Assembly: GCA_031274895.1 (NCBI GenBank)
Contig: JAISPM010000062.1
Location: forward strand, 1 to 53,853
Reading direction: 5' to 3'
Source: Alphaproteobacteria bacterium
GTDB lineage: Bacteria > Pseudomonadota > Alphaproteobacteria > WRAU01 > Hepatincolaceae
Length of the DNA stretch: 53,853 nucleotides
A program made the position numbers and the translations under genes. Positions 1 to 9,366 of the stretch are shown one piece after another. Numbering within the stretch: the stretch's first letter is position 1; every line of letters starts with the position of its first letter. The notes below the pieces were generated by a model that ran no database searches, was not told the origin of the DNA, and worked only from the letters and a program-made list of their open reading frames with translations.

Positions 1-2
1 AT

Positions 3-1286
3 CAAGATTTGTTCTATATTACTCTTGACCCTGCACGTTGGGATGTTTCTGTGATACCTAATCCTAATAATCCCAATCAGCTTTTATTACGAGTAGAAAG
101 AATCTGCACTCTTTCTGAGGAGCTTGCTGGTGTTTGTGGTGGCGGCGGAGGAAATGGCAACGGAGGAAATGGTAATGGAAACGGTGGTAATCAAGTCAAA
201 GATTTAGCTAAATACCTAGACAGATTAATTGCTCAAGGAATTCCATTAGATATTTTAGATAAGTTGGAAGTATATTCCACAACTCCTAGGGAGCTATATA
301 ACAACCTAAGTAGTATGATTCCATTATCCGGAGATACTTATTTAAAATCTGCACATTATGGTTTATCCACAGCGTTATCTGTTTCTAAATCTAACGCTTT
401 ATCTGAAGATAAAGATTTATGGGCAATGTATTATTATTCTAACGGTCGTTATAAAGATGATAACGAAAGCCCTCGTGCTTTGCATAAATATAACTCCGTG
501 CAGTTTGGTTATAACTTGCATGACAGTGCCACTGACGAAAAAAAATATACACAAACCGGAGGCTTAATTGGTGGTTTTTCCATAGGTGATATGAATAATT
601 TTAACTATCGTAGTGATGTATTATCGTTTAATGTTGGCGGTATGTATCGCTATCAAATAGAAAACAATATTATTAATATTTCTATGATGTATGGGTTATC
701 AAAATTTGATACAACTAGGGATTATTTTATTAGCACTAATCCAATTCCTCCTGCTCTTGTGATGGAAGATGTGGATACATCAAGACTAAAATCAAACCTT
801 ACCACCTACGAATTTTTACTGGATATGCAATATGGTTATAAACTCACCTTTGATTCTTTACAAGGTGTGGCTTTAACTCCAAGAGTATTCTTGACTCCTG
901 CCATGCTACATATTGCTGAATATACTGAAAACGGACCATATTCAGCTATGGAAATTAAAACACAGAATGCTCCAATTGTTGAAAGCGGTGTAGGTTTTGA
1001 TTTATCTAAAGGCTTTAATATTCAAGGAGGCAGTTTAGATTTCAGTGTTGGTAGCGATGCTTTTTACAGATACTATAGAATCCCTGTTAGAAAAATTGCT
1101 TTTGCAGGAACTCCTTTTGGAACCACACTGGGAGAAGCTCATACTTATGATGGTTTAGTATTAAACCCTAAATTTGCAACAAACTACACTTATAAAAAAT
1201 CACAATTTGGAGTATTTTATCAAAGAGAACAATCAAGAAATTACTTTGAAAACACCGTAGGTGCATCTTATAAATACAGTTTCTAA
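3..1286 (+). CDS. Autotransporter-type surface protein, C-terminal beta-barrel (5' end outside window)
   Basis: Frame open to window start; C-terminal ~330 aa closely matches the C-terminus of the next ORF; ends ...YKYSF; Gly/Asn-rich linker. Confidence 0.75.
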   Translation, partial: QDLFYITLDPARWDVSVIPNPNNPNQLLLRVERICTLSEELAGVCGGGGGNGNGGNGNGNGGNQVKDLAKYLDRLIAQGIPLDILDKLEVYSTTPRELYNNLSSMIPLSGDTYLKSAHYGLSTALSVSKSNALSEDKDLWAMYYYSNGRYKDDNESPRALHKYNSVQFGYNLHDSATDEKKYTQTGGLIGGFSIGDMNNFNYRSDVLSFNVGGMYRYQIENNIINISMMYGLSKFDTTRDYFISTNPIPPALVMEDVDTSRLKSNLTTYEFLLDMQYGYKLTFDSLQGVALTPRVFLTPAMLHIAEYTENGPYSAMEIKTQNAPIVESGVGFDLSKGFNIQGGSLDFSVGSDAFYRYYRIPVRKIAFAGTPFGTTLGEAHTYDGLVLNPKFATNYTYKKSQFGVFYQREQSRNYFENTVGASYKYSF

Positions 1287-1318
1287 CTTTCTTACATTTA
1301 ACAAGGAGCAATAAATAA

Positions 1319-4246
1319 ATGAAGATTAGATTTACACTTTTAATAGGTTTGTTTTTAATAGGCTTTTTAACTACATTTACTTTTACACCAACGCAGATAA
1401 AGGCTGCAGGGTGTGAGGGTGCCGGTAATGGAATATGGTATGATAATTGCACCAGTCAGATATTTTCCAGCGGAACGCCATTTAATGGTGGCACAATATC
1501 GTTAAAACAAAACTCTTCAACTATTTTTAATACCCATTTCTCTGCTCCTACTGTTAATATAAGTATTTCGGATTCTAGATTCGATTTGACAGCCTCAAAT
1601 AACACAACTGCAAACTTAAATTTCACGGTAGTAGATCCAACAGCTAGAATCACCTATAGAGGTGGCACCAGTGGAAAAGTGAGTGTTGATTTAACTGCAG
1701 CGTGTGTTAGTAGTGATTGCTTTAGAAGTTCCGGCAATATTGAAAACTTGAATTTTCAAGGAGTTAGTGGTCGTGGTGGTTGGTTTACAGTAGGAACTTT
1801 GGCTACACCTTTGGTTGGTGGAGCCGAGCAGCCTGCAAATATTACCATACAGAATCTAGAAGGAAATGGTTCTATTAACATAACCAGAGGTTCTGGTCTT
1901 ACAATAAATAAATATAAATATGATGATAGTAGCATTGGACAGTCTATTAACTTTATTGAGGGTGGAATAAACTCAAGTTTAATCGTTAATGATAGTATAT
2001 ATGTTAATAGATTCAGTATGCCTAATGCTGTGCTAAATGGTGAAAACACTAAACTTCTTAATATTATTAATAGCGGCGATATTTCTATAGCAGGTAATGC
2101 CGATATTACAGATATAAATAGTGCTAACAGTATTCAGTTTAGCGGTGATACGCAAATTGAAAATATTAACTATGCTTCTAGCATAGTATTTAATGAAGGC
2201 ACAACTTCAAATATTACAAGAATTAATGACTTAGATTCAATGATCGTTCATGGGTCTACATCCTATATTAACAATTTAGGTTCTCTTAATAACTTAGTGC
2301 TTGATAATTCTAATGTTGATATAGATAATTTAATTGCCTTAGGTGCGGTTAGTATCAATACAGATTCTACTTTAAAACTTTTAGGCGGCAGCACTCCGGG
2401 TGGCGATCATGGAGATATTACCTCAATTCAAGGAAGCGGTACACTGCAAATAGAAGGTGGTGAAACTCATATTCATAATATTAATTTAAACAATTTAGTT
2501 TTTAATAATGGTAGTTTAATTTTGGAAGAAGATACCACCGGAGCTATTCATGCTATTAACAATATTACCAGAACCGATGATACATTTGATGGTGGCAATA
2601 TTATATTAAACCAAGGTCTTTTAGTGGTTAATAATGTTGATTATCTTAACTCTCTTATGATAGAGGGTGATCATGCTGATACTAGAATAACCCTTAATAA
2701 CGTTAAGTATATTAAAGATTTAACTATTAGTGATGGTGGTTTAAGTTTAATAGTAAATCATGAGCATAATACAATTCATGGCGAAGATACTCTTGCGGCA
2801 TTACATGTAGATACTGCCACCTTTGAGGGTGGATTAACCACAGTAGTTGTGAATACTTCGCAATTAAAAGTTAATGATGACAATCACTTTTTATTAATAA
2901 ATGCGGATACTGCTATTAACTTACCTTCTGAAACAACAAGAGCGCCTAATCCTTGGTGGACTGCAGATATTACCAGCCTTAGTCCTATATGGTGGGATAC
3001 GGAGCTAGCCTATGACACCACTACTAATCAGCTTAAACTTAATGTAACAAGAACAGCAACTATTTGTGAAATTATTAATTGCGATGGAGAGCCTCCAATA
3101 GTTCCTCCTACAACTCCTCCAACGATTCCTGAGAAAGAAATCATAGTTTCTCCGGGAGTTAGAGATTTAGCAAAATATTTAGACGAACTAATTGCTCAAG
3201 GCGTTCCTGTAGAAATTTTAGATTACCTAGAATATTACTCCAGAACTCCAACAGATTTATATAACAATCTTGCAAGCATGATTCCGCTATCAGGAGATAA
3301 CTACCTGAAATCGGCTCATTATGGTTTATCAACTGCCTTATCAGTTTCTAAGGCTAATGCATTATCAGACGATAAGGATGTGTGGGCATTGTATTACTAT
3401 TCTAATGGTCGTTATGATAGTGGTAATGCTACTCGTGATATGCACAAAGCTAATAATGCGCAGTTTGGTTATAATTTTTGGAATACTACCAATGAAGGCA
3501 ATCAACATAAACAATCTGCCGGTGTGATGGGTGGATTCTCTGTTGGAAACATGAATAATTATAACTATTATTCCGATATTTTAGCCTTCAATGTTGGTAG
3601 TATGTATAAATATCAAATATCCGATAATATCTTGAAGTTTTCTTTAATGTATAGTTTATCTAACTTTGATACTCGCAGAGATTATTTCATCAGCACTAAT
3701 CCAATTCCAAATGCGCTTAGTGGGCGGTATGTGGATCAATCAAGATTGAAATCATCGCTTTATACTAACGAAATATTATTAGATGCCCAATATTCTTATG
3801 AGTTCTTATTTAAAGATGCCTTTGATATTATGCTTACTCCAAGAGTATTCGTAACTCCTTCTTTATTAATTACTGATAGTTATATGGAAAGGGGACCGTA
3901 TTCAGCCATGGAAGTAAAGGGTCAAACTACTACAATTACAGAAAGTGGTGCGGGTTTTGATTTATCTAAAGAATTTCATATTCAAGGTGGTAGCTTAGAG
4001 TTTGCTCTTGGTGGTGATGCCTTCTACAGACATTACAGAATTCCAACTAAAAAGGTTACTTTTGAAGGAACTCCTTTTGGATATACAATCGGTGAACCGC
4101 ACGGTCATGATGGCTTTATTATGACGCCTACTGTAAGAACAAGTTATACTTATAAACAATCGCAATTTGGAGTATTCTACCAAAGAGAACAATCAAAAGA
4201 TTACTTTGAAAATACCGTAGGTATATCTTATAAATATAGTTTCTAA
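1319..4246 (+). CDS. Autotransporter outer-membrane beta-barrel protein (975 aa)
   Basis: N-terminal signal peptide, repetitive beta-rich passenger, Pro-rich linker, C-terminal barrel paralogous to upstream ORF. Confidence 0.8.
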   Translation: MKIRFTLLIGLFLIGFLTTFTFTPTQIKAAGCEGAGNGIWYDNCTSQIFSSGTPFNGGTISLKQNSSTIFNTHFSAPTVNISISDSRFDLTASNNTTANLNFTVVDPTARITYRGGTSGKVSVDLTAACVSSDCFRSSGNIENLNFQGVSGRGGWFTVGTLATPLVGGAEQPANITIQNLEGNGSINITRGSGLTINKYKYDDSSIGQSINFIEGGINSSLIVNDSIYVNRFSMPNAVLNGENTKLLNIINSGDISIAGNADITDINSANSIQFSGDTQIENINYASSIVFNEGTTSNITRINDLDSMIVHGSTSYINNLGSLNNLVLDNSNVDIDNLIALGAVSINTDSTLKLLGGSTPGGDHGDITSIQGSGTLQIEGGETHIHNINLNNLVFNNGSLILEEDTTGAIHAINNITRTDDTFDGGNIILNQGLLVVNNVDYLNSLMIEGDHADTRITLNNVKYIKDLTISDGGLSLIVNHEHNTIHGEDTLAALHVDTATFEGGLTTVVVNTSQLKVNDDNHFLLINADTAINLPSETTRAPNPWWTADITSLSPIWWDTELAYDTTTNQLKLNVTRTATICEIINCDGEPPIVPPTTPPTIPEKEIIVSPGVRDLAKYLDELIAQGVPVEILDYLEYYSRTPTDLYNNLASMIPLSGDNYLKSAHYGLSTALSVSKANALSDDKDVWALYYYSNGRYDSGNATRDMHKANNAQFGYNFWNTTNEGNQHKQSAGVMGGFSVGNMNNYNYYSDILAFNVGSMYKYQISDNILKFSLMYSLSNFDTRRDYFISTNPIPNALSGRYVDQSRLKSSLYTNEILLDAQYSYEFLFKDAFDIMLTPRVFVTPSLLITDSYMERGPYSAMEVKGQTTTITESGAGFDLSKEFHIQGGSLEFALGGDAFYRHYRIPTKKVTFEGTPFGYTIGEPHGHDGFIMTPTVRTSYTYKQSQFGVFYQREQSKDYFENTVGISYKYSF

Positions 4247-4258
4247 CCCAAAAAAAAT

Positions 4259-4304
4259 CCCCTTCGCCGGCGAAGGGGTGTCTTTGTAGAAGACGGGGTA
4301 GTGG
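4259..4304 (+). repeat. R1 dispersed repeat
   Basis: cccc-ttcgccggcgaagggg...gacggggtagtgg. Confidence 0.85.
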
Positions 4305-4374
4305 ATTTTTTTAACTGTTGAAAATAATGGGAATCTAGTTTAAGATTCCCATTATAGAATAAAGAGGCGTAAAA

Positions 4375-4824
4375 ATGAAGAATGTTTTCAAATTATTAGC
4401 AGTTATTGTGGTTTTCTTTGGCTTCCAAGTAAATTCATTATTTGCGATTTGTGATAAAGCCTATAACGAAAATTTACCTGCAAACTACGAATGGTATGTA
4501 GTTTCAGATAACAGAACTGCGCAGCAGCTTTTTAGTGCTACCGTTACCAATGCCATACAGTTTTGTCGCACCGATGGACGAACCATTACTATGACCATAG
4601 ATAATATGAGAGATGGAGCCACGCTTATAGGTGTAATTGATAATAGAGATGATACAAAAACTACCCTAACCATAGGTCGTGATAATGTCCAAACTTTATT
4701 GCGCGGCGAAGACCCACGCGTAGGTTTTTATGATAGTATTAAACTGTTTGTGGAATCTAACAGACTTTATATGGGTTTTCTAGTGCTACCGCCTAGTGAA
4801 AGCGCATTGCAACCAATTCAGTAA
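4375..4824 (+). CDS. Small secreted protein, paralog 1
   Basis: Signal peptide MKNVFKLLAVIVVFFGFQVNSLFA; similar to ORF 4907-5347. Confidence 0.6.
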   Translation: MKNVFKLLAVIVVFFGFQVNSLFAICDKAYNENLPANYEWYVVSDNRTAQQLFSATVTNAIQFCRTDGRTITMTIDNMRDGATLIGVIDNRDDTKTTLTIGRDNVQTLLRGEDPRVGFYDSIKLFVESNRLYMGFLVLPPSESALQPIQ

Positions 4825-4906
4825 AAATTAAAAATTTTTTAGTTGAAAAAGATAATAATTTTACTTAATCTTAATAAGATAATTGTTATCTTATTAATGA
4901 GGAAAA

Positions 4907-5347
4907 ATGAAAAATATTTTAAAATTATTATCAATTATATCGGTTCTTTTCGTGATGCAAATAAGCTCATTGCTTGCAGTTTGCGAAAAAATTTATGATA
5001 ATAATTTACCTGTAAATTACGAATGGTATTTATTAACATATAGCAAACCTAATCTAAAACTAAACACTGCTAAAGAACTTCTTAGTGTAGAAATGAATAC
5101 GGCAATTAAACTTTGCCGACAAGATGGTAGAACCCTTTCTGTGGCTATCGATAATAAAAAAGATGGATCCACATCTTTCAGTGTTATTGATAACTTAGAA
5201 AAAAGAAAATCATTAATTATGCTAAGTCGTAATAATGTGCAAGAGTTGTTGCAAGGTAAAAGTCCAAAAGAAGCAATCTCTGATAATGTTAGAGTAATTG
5301 TAAATAGTGATAACTTATTAATTGGTTTCTTTATACCCAGAAATTAG
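4907..5347 (+). CDS. Small secreted protein, paralog 2
   Basis: Signal peptide; shared NLPxNYEWY...DGRT...IDN motifs with ORF 4375-4824. Confidence 0.6.
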   Translation: MKNILKLLSIISVLFVMQISSLLAVCEKIYDNNLPVNYEWYLLTYSKPNLKLNTAKELLSVEMNTAIKLCRQDGRTLSVAIDNKKDGSTSFSVIDNLEKRKSLIMLSRNNVQELLQGKSPKEAISDNVRVIVNSDNLLIGFFIPRN

Positions 5348-5446
5348 TTTTCTATGTTGTAGCTTTAGTAAGTTATTTATACTAAAAATATAAAATTACA
5401 TATTGTCATTTTCTCTAATTATGCTATATTAGCAGTAATGTTTTAT

Positions 5447-5533
5447 GCCCCTATGGCGGAACTGGTAGACGCGTCAGACTCAAAATCTGATTCCTGAACG
5501 GGAGTGGGAGTTCGATTCTCTTTGGGGGCACCA
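5447..5533 (+). tRNA. tRNA-Leu(CAA)
   Basis: GCCCCTA...TGGGGGC acceptor, long variable arm, anticodon loop CTCAAAA, GTTCGATTC T-loop, encoded CCA. Confidence 0.92.
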
Positions 5534-5550
5534 ACTATTTCAATATGTCC

Positions 5551-5672
5551 GGCAAGTAAAGAATTTATTTCTATATTATCCTTAACATGCTCGCACATAA
5601 TCTTGAATATTCCTACATTTTCCACTATGGCGAGCAAGATGCGGAAAAATAGAAATAAATTCTTTACTTGCC
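5551..5672. repeat. Long inverted repeat (24-bp perfect arms, 74-bp spacer)
   Basis: ggcaagtaaagaatttatttctat (5551-5574) versus atagaaataaattctttacttgcc (5649-5672). Confidence 0.9.
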
Positions 5673-5821
5673 AAACAATATCTCCATCCATATTATGCAG
5701 ATTCGCTATTTATCATACATTAAACTAATAATTTAATTATAAGAATATTATTTTTATAATTAGAATCGTCAATAAATCTCTACTGTTTTATACATAATAT
5801 TAAATTATTATTAAAGCTCTC

Positions 5822-5850
5822 TTGACAATATTATTCTTTTGTAGTATATT
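5822..5850 (+). promoter_or_regulatory. Sigma70-like promoter of tail module
   Basis: TTGACA (5822-5827), 17-nt spacer, TATATT (5845-5850), about 34 nt before first tail CDS. Confidence 0.6.
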
Positions 5851-5883
5851 TTATATATAAAAATTAACTAAAAGAATATTAAG

Positions 5884-6162
5884 ATGATAAATTTAATAAA
5901 AAGAATATTTAAGATAGAAGAAAGGCTGAATAATTTGATTCGCTTTGGAGTTATTAAGCAAATCAATACGGAAAATAATTATGTGATTGTAGATTTAGGA
6001 AATAACTTAGAATCGCCGGAGTTGCCGTATCTTGTAAATAGTAGTAGCAATGCGATTGTATACTTTATTCCTAAAATTGGCGACCAAGTGGTGATAATAG
6101 CAAAAAATGGTGATATTTCACACAGTTTAGTAATACCGATATGTATAACAAATAAGAGGTAA
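5884..6162 (+). CDS. Phage baseplate assembly protein V-like (short spike, 92 aa)
   Basis: OB-fold-like gpV sequence, first gene of a gpV-W-J-I order. Confidence 0.65.
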   Translation: MINLIKRIFKIEERLNNLIRFGVIKQINTENNYVIVDLGNNLESPELPYLVNSSSNAIVYFIPKIGDQVVIIAKNGDISHSLVIPICITNKR

Positions 6163-6165
6163 AGA

Positions 6166-6393
6166 ATGGCAATAAGTGAAAGCGATTGTATTGATGCAAT
6201 AAAAAGTGAACTACAATCAAAATTTGATTTAACCGAGGACAATGCACCAAATACCATAGAGCTGATAAGCGTAATTGTAAGTAAGGTTCTTGAAGAGGTT
6301 AAAAACGGGGAGGTAGATGTGGATATTACACAATTAACAGCTACTACAAATGGAGGTCCCATTAATGGCAGTGCAACTGGAAGCATAAGCTAA
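6166..6393 (+). CDS. Small hypothetical protein of tail module (75 aa)
   Basis: ORF between gpV-like CDS and tRNA; Gly/Ser/Thr-rich C-terminus. Confidence 0.45.
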   Translation: MAISESDCIDAIKSELQSKFDLTEDNAPNTIELISVIVSKVLEEVKNGEVDVDITQLTATTNGGPINGSATGSIS

Positions 6394-6404
6394 GTTAAAG
6401 TTAT

Positions 6405-6478
6405 AGGAGTGTAGTTCAATGGTAGAGCATCGGTCTTCAAAACCGACAGTGTGGGTTCGATTCCTACCTCTCCTGCCA
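6405..6478 (+). tRNA. tRNA-Trp(UCA), predicted UGA-decoding
   Basis: AGGAGTGTAGTTCAATGGTAGAGCATCGGTCTTCAAAACCGACAGTGTGGGTTCGATTCCTACCTCTCCTGCCA; anticodon stem TCGGT/ACCGA, loop CTTCAAA so anticodon TCA at 6437-6439; resembles bacterial tRNA-Trp (A1, G73, CCA end); one T-T mismatch in acceptor stem. Confidence 0.92.
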
Positions 6479-6489
6479 ATTACTCGAAC

Positions 6490-6520
6490 CGTCATACCGA
6501 CGTAGGTCGGTATCCACTGC
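6490..6520 (+). repeat. R2 dispersed repeat, next to tRNA-Trp(UCA)
   Basis: cgtcataccgacgtaggtcggtatccactgc. Confidence 0.85.
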
Positions 6521-6562
6521 CTAGAGAGGGTAAACAAATATTAATTATAAAAGGAAAAAGCA

Positions 6563-6709
6563 ATGATAAAAATTTATGAAATAATCAAAGAATGTTGGAT
6601 AGATGGCAAAGCGTATCTACCGAATCAATTAATTAAATTAAGCGATGCCCAAGCTAAGGAGTGGTTAGATAGAAAGTGCATCAAACTATCCAAAAGAAAA
6701 GGAAAATAA
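6563..6709 (+). CDS. Small hypothetical protein of tail module (48 aa)
   Basis: ATG to TAA, MIKIYEIIKECWIDGKAYLPNQLIKLSDAQAKEWLDRKCIKLSKRKGK; RBS-like AAGGAAAAAG upstream. Confidence 0.45.
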   Translation: MIKIYEIIKECWIDGKAYLPNQLIKLSDAQAKEWLDRKCIKLSKRKGK

Positions 6710-6710
6710 A

Positions 6711-7016
6711 ATGAACATCAACACAGGAAAAAGTTTAACAAAAACTGATAGCCTTAATCAAAGCATCAATTTAATTCTGCTTACTCCAAAGGGTGAGCGG
6801 GTGTTAAACCGCAACTTTGGTTCAAATATCAGTGAAACTTTAGGGCAACCAATTAACAATGTTATTATGGAAATATCTGCGGAGGTTATATCTGCCTTAC
6901 AAAGCAACGATAGCCGCATTTTGGTAGATAATGTCAGCATTTCTGCCGAAAACAATGCCCTAAATTTAATAACAATTAATTATAACAATGGAGAAACCGG
7001 TCGTGTCTTTGCCTAA
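6711..7016 (+). CDS. Baseplate protein W (gp25-like)
   Basis: LNQSINLILLTPKGERVLNRNFGSNISETLGQP typical of GPW/gp25 family. Confidence 0.8.
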   Translation: MNINTGKSLTKTDSLNQSINLILLTPKGERVLNRNFGSNISETLGQPINNVIMEISAEVISALQSNDSRILVDNVSISAENNALNLITINYNNGETGRVFA

Positions 7017-7872
7017 AACCGTTGAAGAACTGTCTTTTGAAACTATCTTAAATAATAAAAAAGCAAAACTTCAAGAGAAATTGCCTGAAACTTATAACAA
7101 TTTAATCCCATCCGACCCTGCCATCGCCTTGTTGGAAGTTAGTTCCTACACGGAAGGAATGTTAAGAAATCGGCTAAATAATACTCTTTTAGCAGTAATG
7201 TTAGATTATGCTGCGGATGCCGACCTTGATAATTTAGGTCGCTTGTATGGAATAGAACGTAAACTTATCCATCCTGCTGATAACACTACCACACCACCAA
7301 CTCCCGCCGTATGAGAAAAAGATGAAGACTTGCGAGCTAGAATTATAGAGGCTCCTAAGGGGTTTTCTGTAGCAGGTCCTCGTAGTGCCTATGTTTATTA
7401 TGGCAAATTGGCAGATAATAAGGTGAAAGATATTTCAGCCACCTCAGAAAAACCCATGGAAGTGGAAATTAGTGTGCTTTCTTATGATGGCAACGGAGAA
7501 GCCAATGCTGAGCTAATAGAAAAAGTGTATCAAAAACTTAATGCGGAAGATTTTCGTCCCATGGGCGATTTAATCAGTGTCCATAGTTGCGAAATTATAG
7601 AATTCGCCATTGATTTACGGGTGATTTTTAAAGCATCTAATGTGGTAGATAAACAGAGTATTATCGCAGAAATTAAGTCTAACTTGCAAGATTATGTGGA
7701 TGCAGAACATCGTATCGGTGGCGTTATCGCTTTATCGGGAATTTATGCGAAGTCTTATATAGACTTTGTGGAAGAAATTATTATTTTATCGCCCGCAGAA
7801 AATATAAAGTGTTCACTACATCAGGCTCCTTATTGCACAGATATTAATGTGGAGGAATACGGTGTTGAATAG
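6988..7872 (+). CDS. Baseplate protein J, with one in-frame TGA (7312-7314)
   Basis: ORFs 6988-7314 and 7330-7872 share a frame; reading TGA as Trp joins them into one gpJ-like protein (...TPPTPAV[W]EKDEDLRARIIEAPKGFSVAGP...). GTG at 7003 is an alternative start. Confidence 0.85.
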
Positions 7873-8476
7873 TTTATTACCCACCTCTTATAAAACTCCG
7901 TTTATGTTAGAGATGGAGAGTATATTAAGGGAGTTTGAAAGTCTACCTGTGGATAGCATTAAAAATTTTTGGAATCCGCAAAAATGTCGGGAAGATTTAC
8001 TGCCGTATCTGGCACTTTATTTGGGTGTTAATCAGTGGGATAGTAGCTGAAATTTGGCACAAAAGCGCAATATCTGCCAAAATGCTCTGACTGTTAATAA
8101 ACGCAAAGGCACGCTATACGCGTTAAAAGAGGCACTTAGTTCTTTGAATATCAATTGCTCTATCGTAGAGTGATGGCAAGACGAAGCATTGGAAAAAGGC
8201 ACTGCCATAATTAACTTGCATGAAAGTGAAATTATTTACGGTGAAGATCAATATAAAGTAATTTATAAGCTGGTAGACGAAGTAAAAAGGCTTTCCCTAT
8301 CGTTAAATTTTAGAAAAACCAGCTCGCTGAAAACAGATGTTTATATTGGCGGTAGTTATGGCATTGCCACAGAAACGGAACTATTACCTGAAGTAGTAGA
8401 AAATAAAGATTTTGATTTTAGTGGTAGTTTTAAAGTAATGGCTGGGTTCAGCTTAATAAGTAAATATAAAGGATAG
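7847..8476 (+). CDS. Tail protein I, with two in-frame TGAs (8048-8050, 8171-8173)
   Basis: ORFs 7847-8050 and 8189-8476 co-linear in frame: ...LGVNQWDSS[W]NLAQKRN...CSIVE[W]WQDEALEKG...; position after J. Start may be GTG 7862. Confidence 0.82.
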
Positions 8477-8480
8477 AATA

Positions 8481-9275
8481 ATGGGAACATTAATTACAAA
8501 TGTTGGGCTAAAAAAATTAGCCGAAGCAACTGTGGAAAATCCGCTGGTTATTACACATTTTGCCGTGGGTGATGGAGGTGGCGAGGCTATAAATCCCAGC
8601 GAATACATGGAGAATTTGGTGAATGAAAAATATCGCGATTTTATTAACGATAAATATTCTAATGCCAATAATACGACTATAGAATGCGTGCTGAGAGCAA
8701 ATGCGCCTATTACGGAAGGATTTTATATTAGGGAGCTTGGAATATATGATGAAAGTGGTGATTTAATTGCGGTGTCAAATACTCCTGAACAATATCGTCC
8801 CGCCACAGAAAGCGGCATTACCACAGAATGAATCGTCTCCGTGGTGTTGAATATTTCTAATAGCGATAATATCGTTATAGAAATTCCGCAAAAAACTTTT
8901 GCCACAGTAGATTCTGTAAGTAGAGTTAATGAATCTGTAGATGTAATCAATCATACTTTAAGAGAAATAGATTATGTTGTTGAAACTAAAACGGGATTGC
9001 TATCAGGAGACCTCAACTATGGATGGTATCGGAAGTATAAATCAGGATGGGTGGAGCAAGGAGGTATAGCTAACCTTAGCATGTTAAATGCAACCACTCC
9101 AACAGCGATTATATCGCTAATAATTCCAATGATAGGGTATTACTCCATTGCTATTGCTAAACATAATGGCAAGGCGACACCTGTAGCTGTTAATGGTAAT
9201 ATCCCTGATAGTTTCAATGTGAATGCAGCTGAACCCTCATGGTATATATGAGAAGCGAAAGGTTTTGCCGCATAA
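8481..9275 (+). CDS. Tail fibre/collar protein 1, with two in-frame TGAs (8829-8831, 9249-9251)
   Basis: Paralog of 9367-10149; ...ITTE[W]IVSVVLNIS... and ...PSWYI[W]EAKGFAA*. Confidence 0.85.
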
Positions 9276-9280
9276 TCTTC

Positions 9281-9334
9281 TAAATTCCCATCTCAAAAAG
9301 AAGGGGTGGTTGCCGCAGGCAGACGGGGTAGTGG
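9281..9334 (+). repeat. R1 dispersed repeat (degenerate left arm), inside tail module
   Basis: ttcccatctcaaaaagaaggggtggttgccgcaggcagacggggtagtgg. Confidence 0.75.
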
Positions 9335-9366
9335 AATTTAAATTAACTATAAAAAAGGAAAAAACA

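Noticed and set aside
5447-5533. tRNA-Leu as attB/attL of an integrated phage
   Set aside because: No duplicate of the tRNA 3' end was noticed near the right side of the tail module, and no integrase is adjacent.
9223-9366. N-terminal extension of the fibre 2 ORF (start at 9223)
   Set aside because: The region is the 3' end of fibre 1 plus an R1 repeat; the real start is ATG 9367 with an upstream AAGGAAAAAA RBS.
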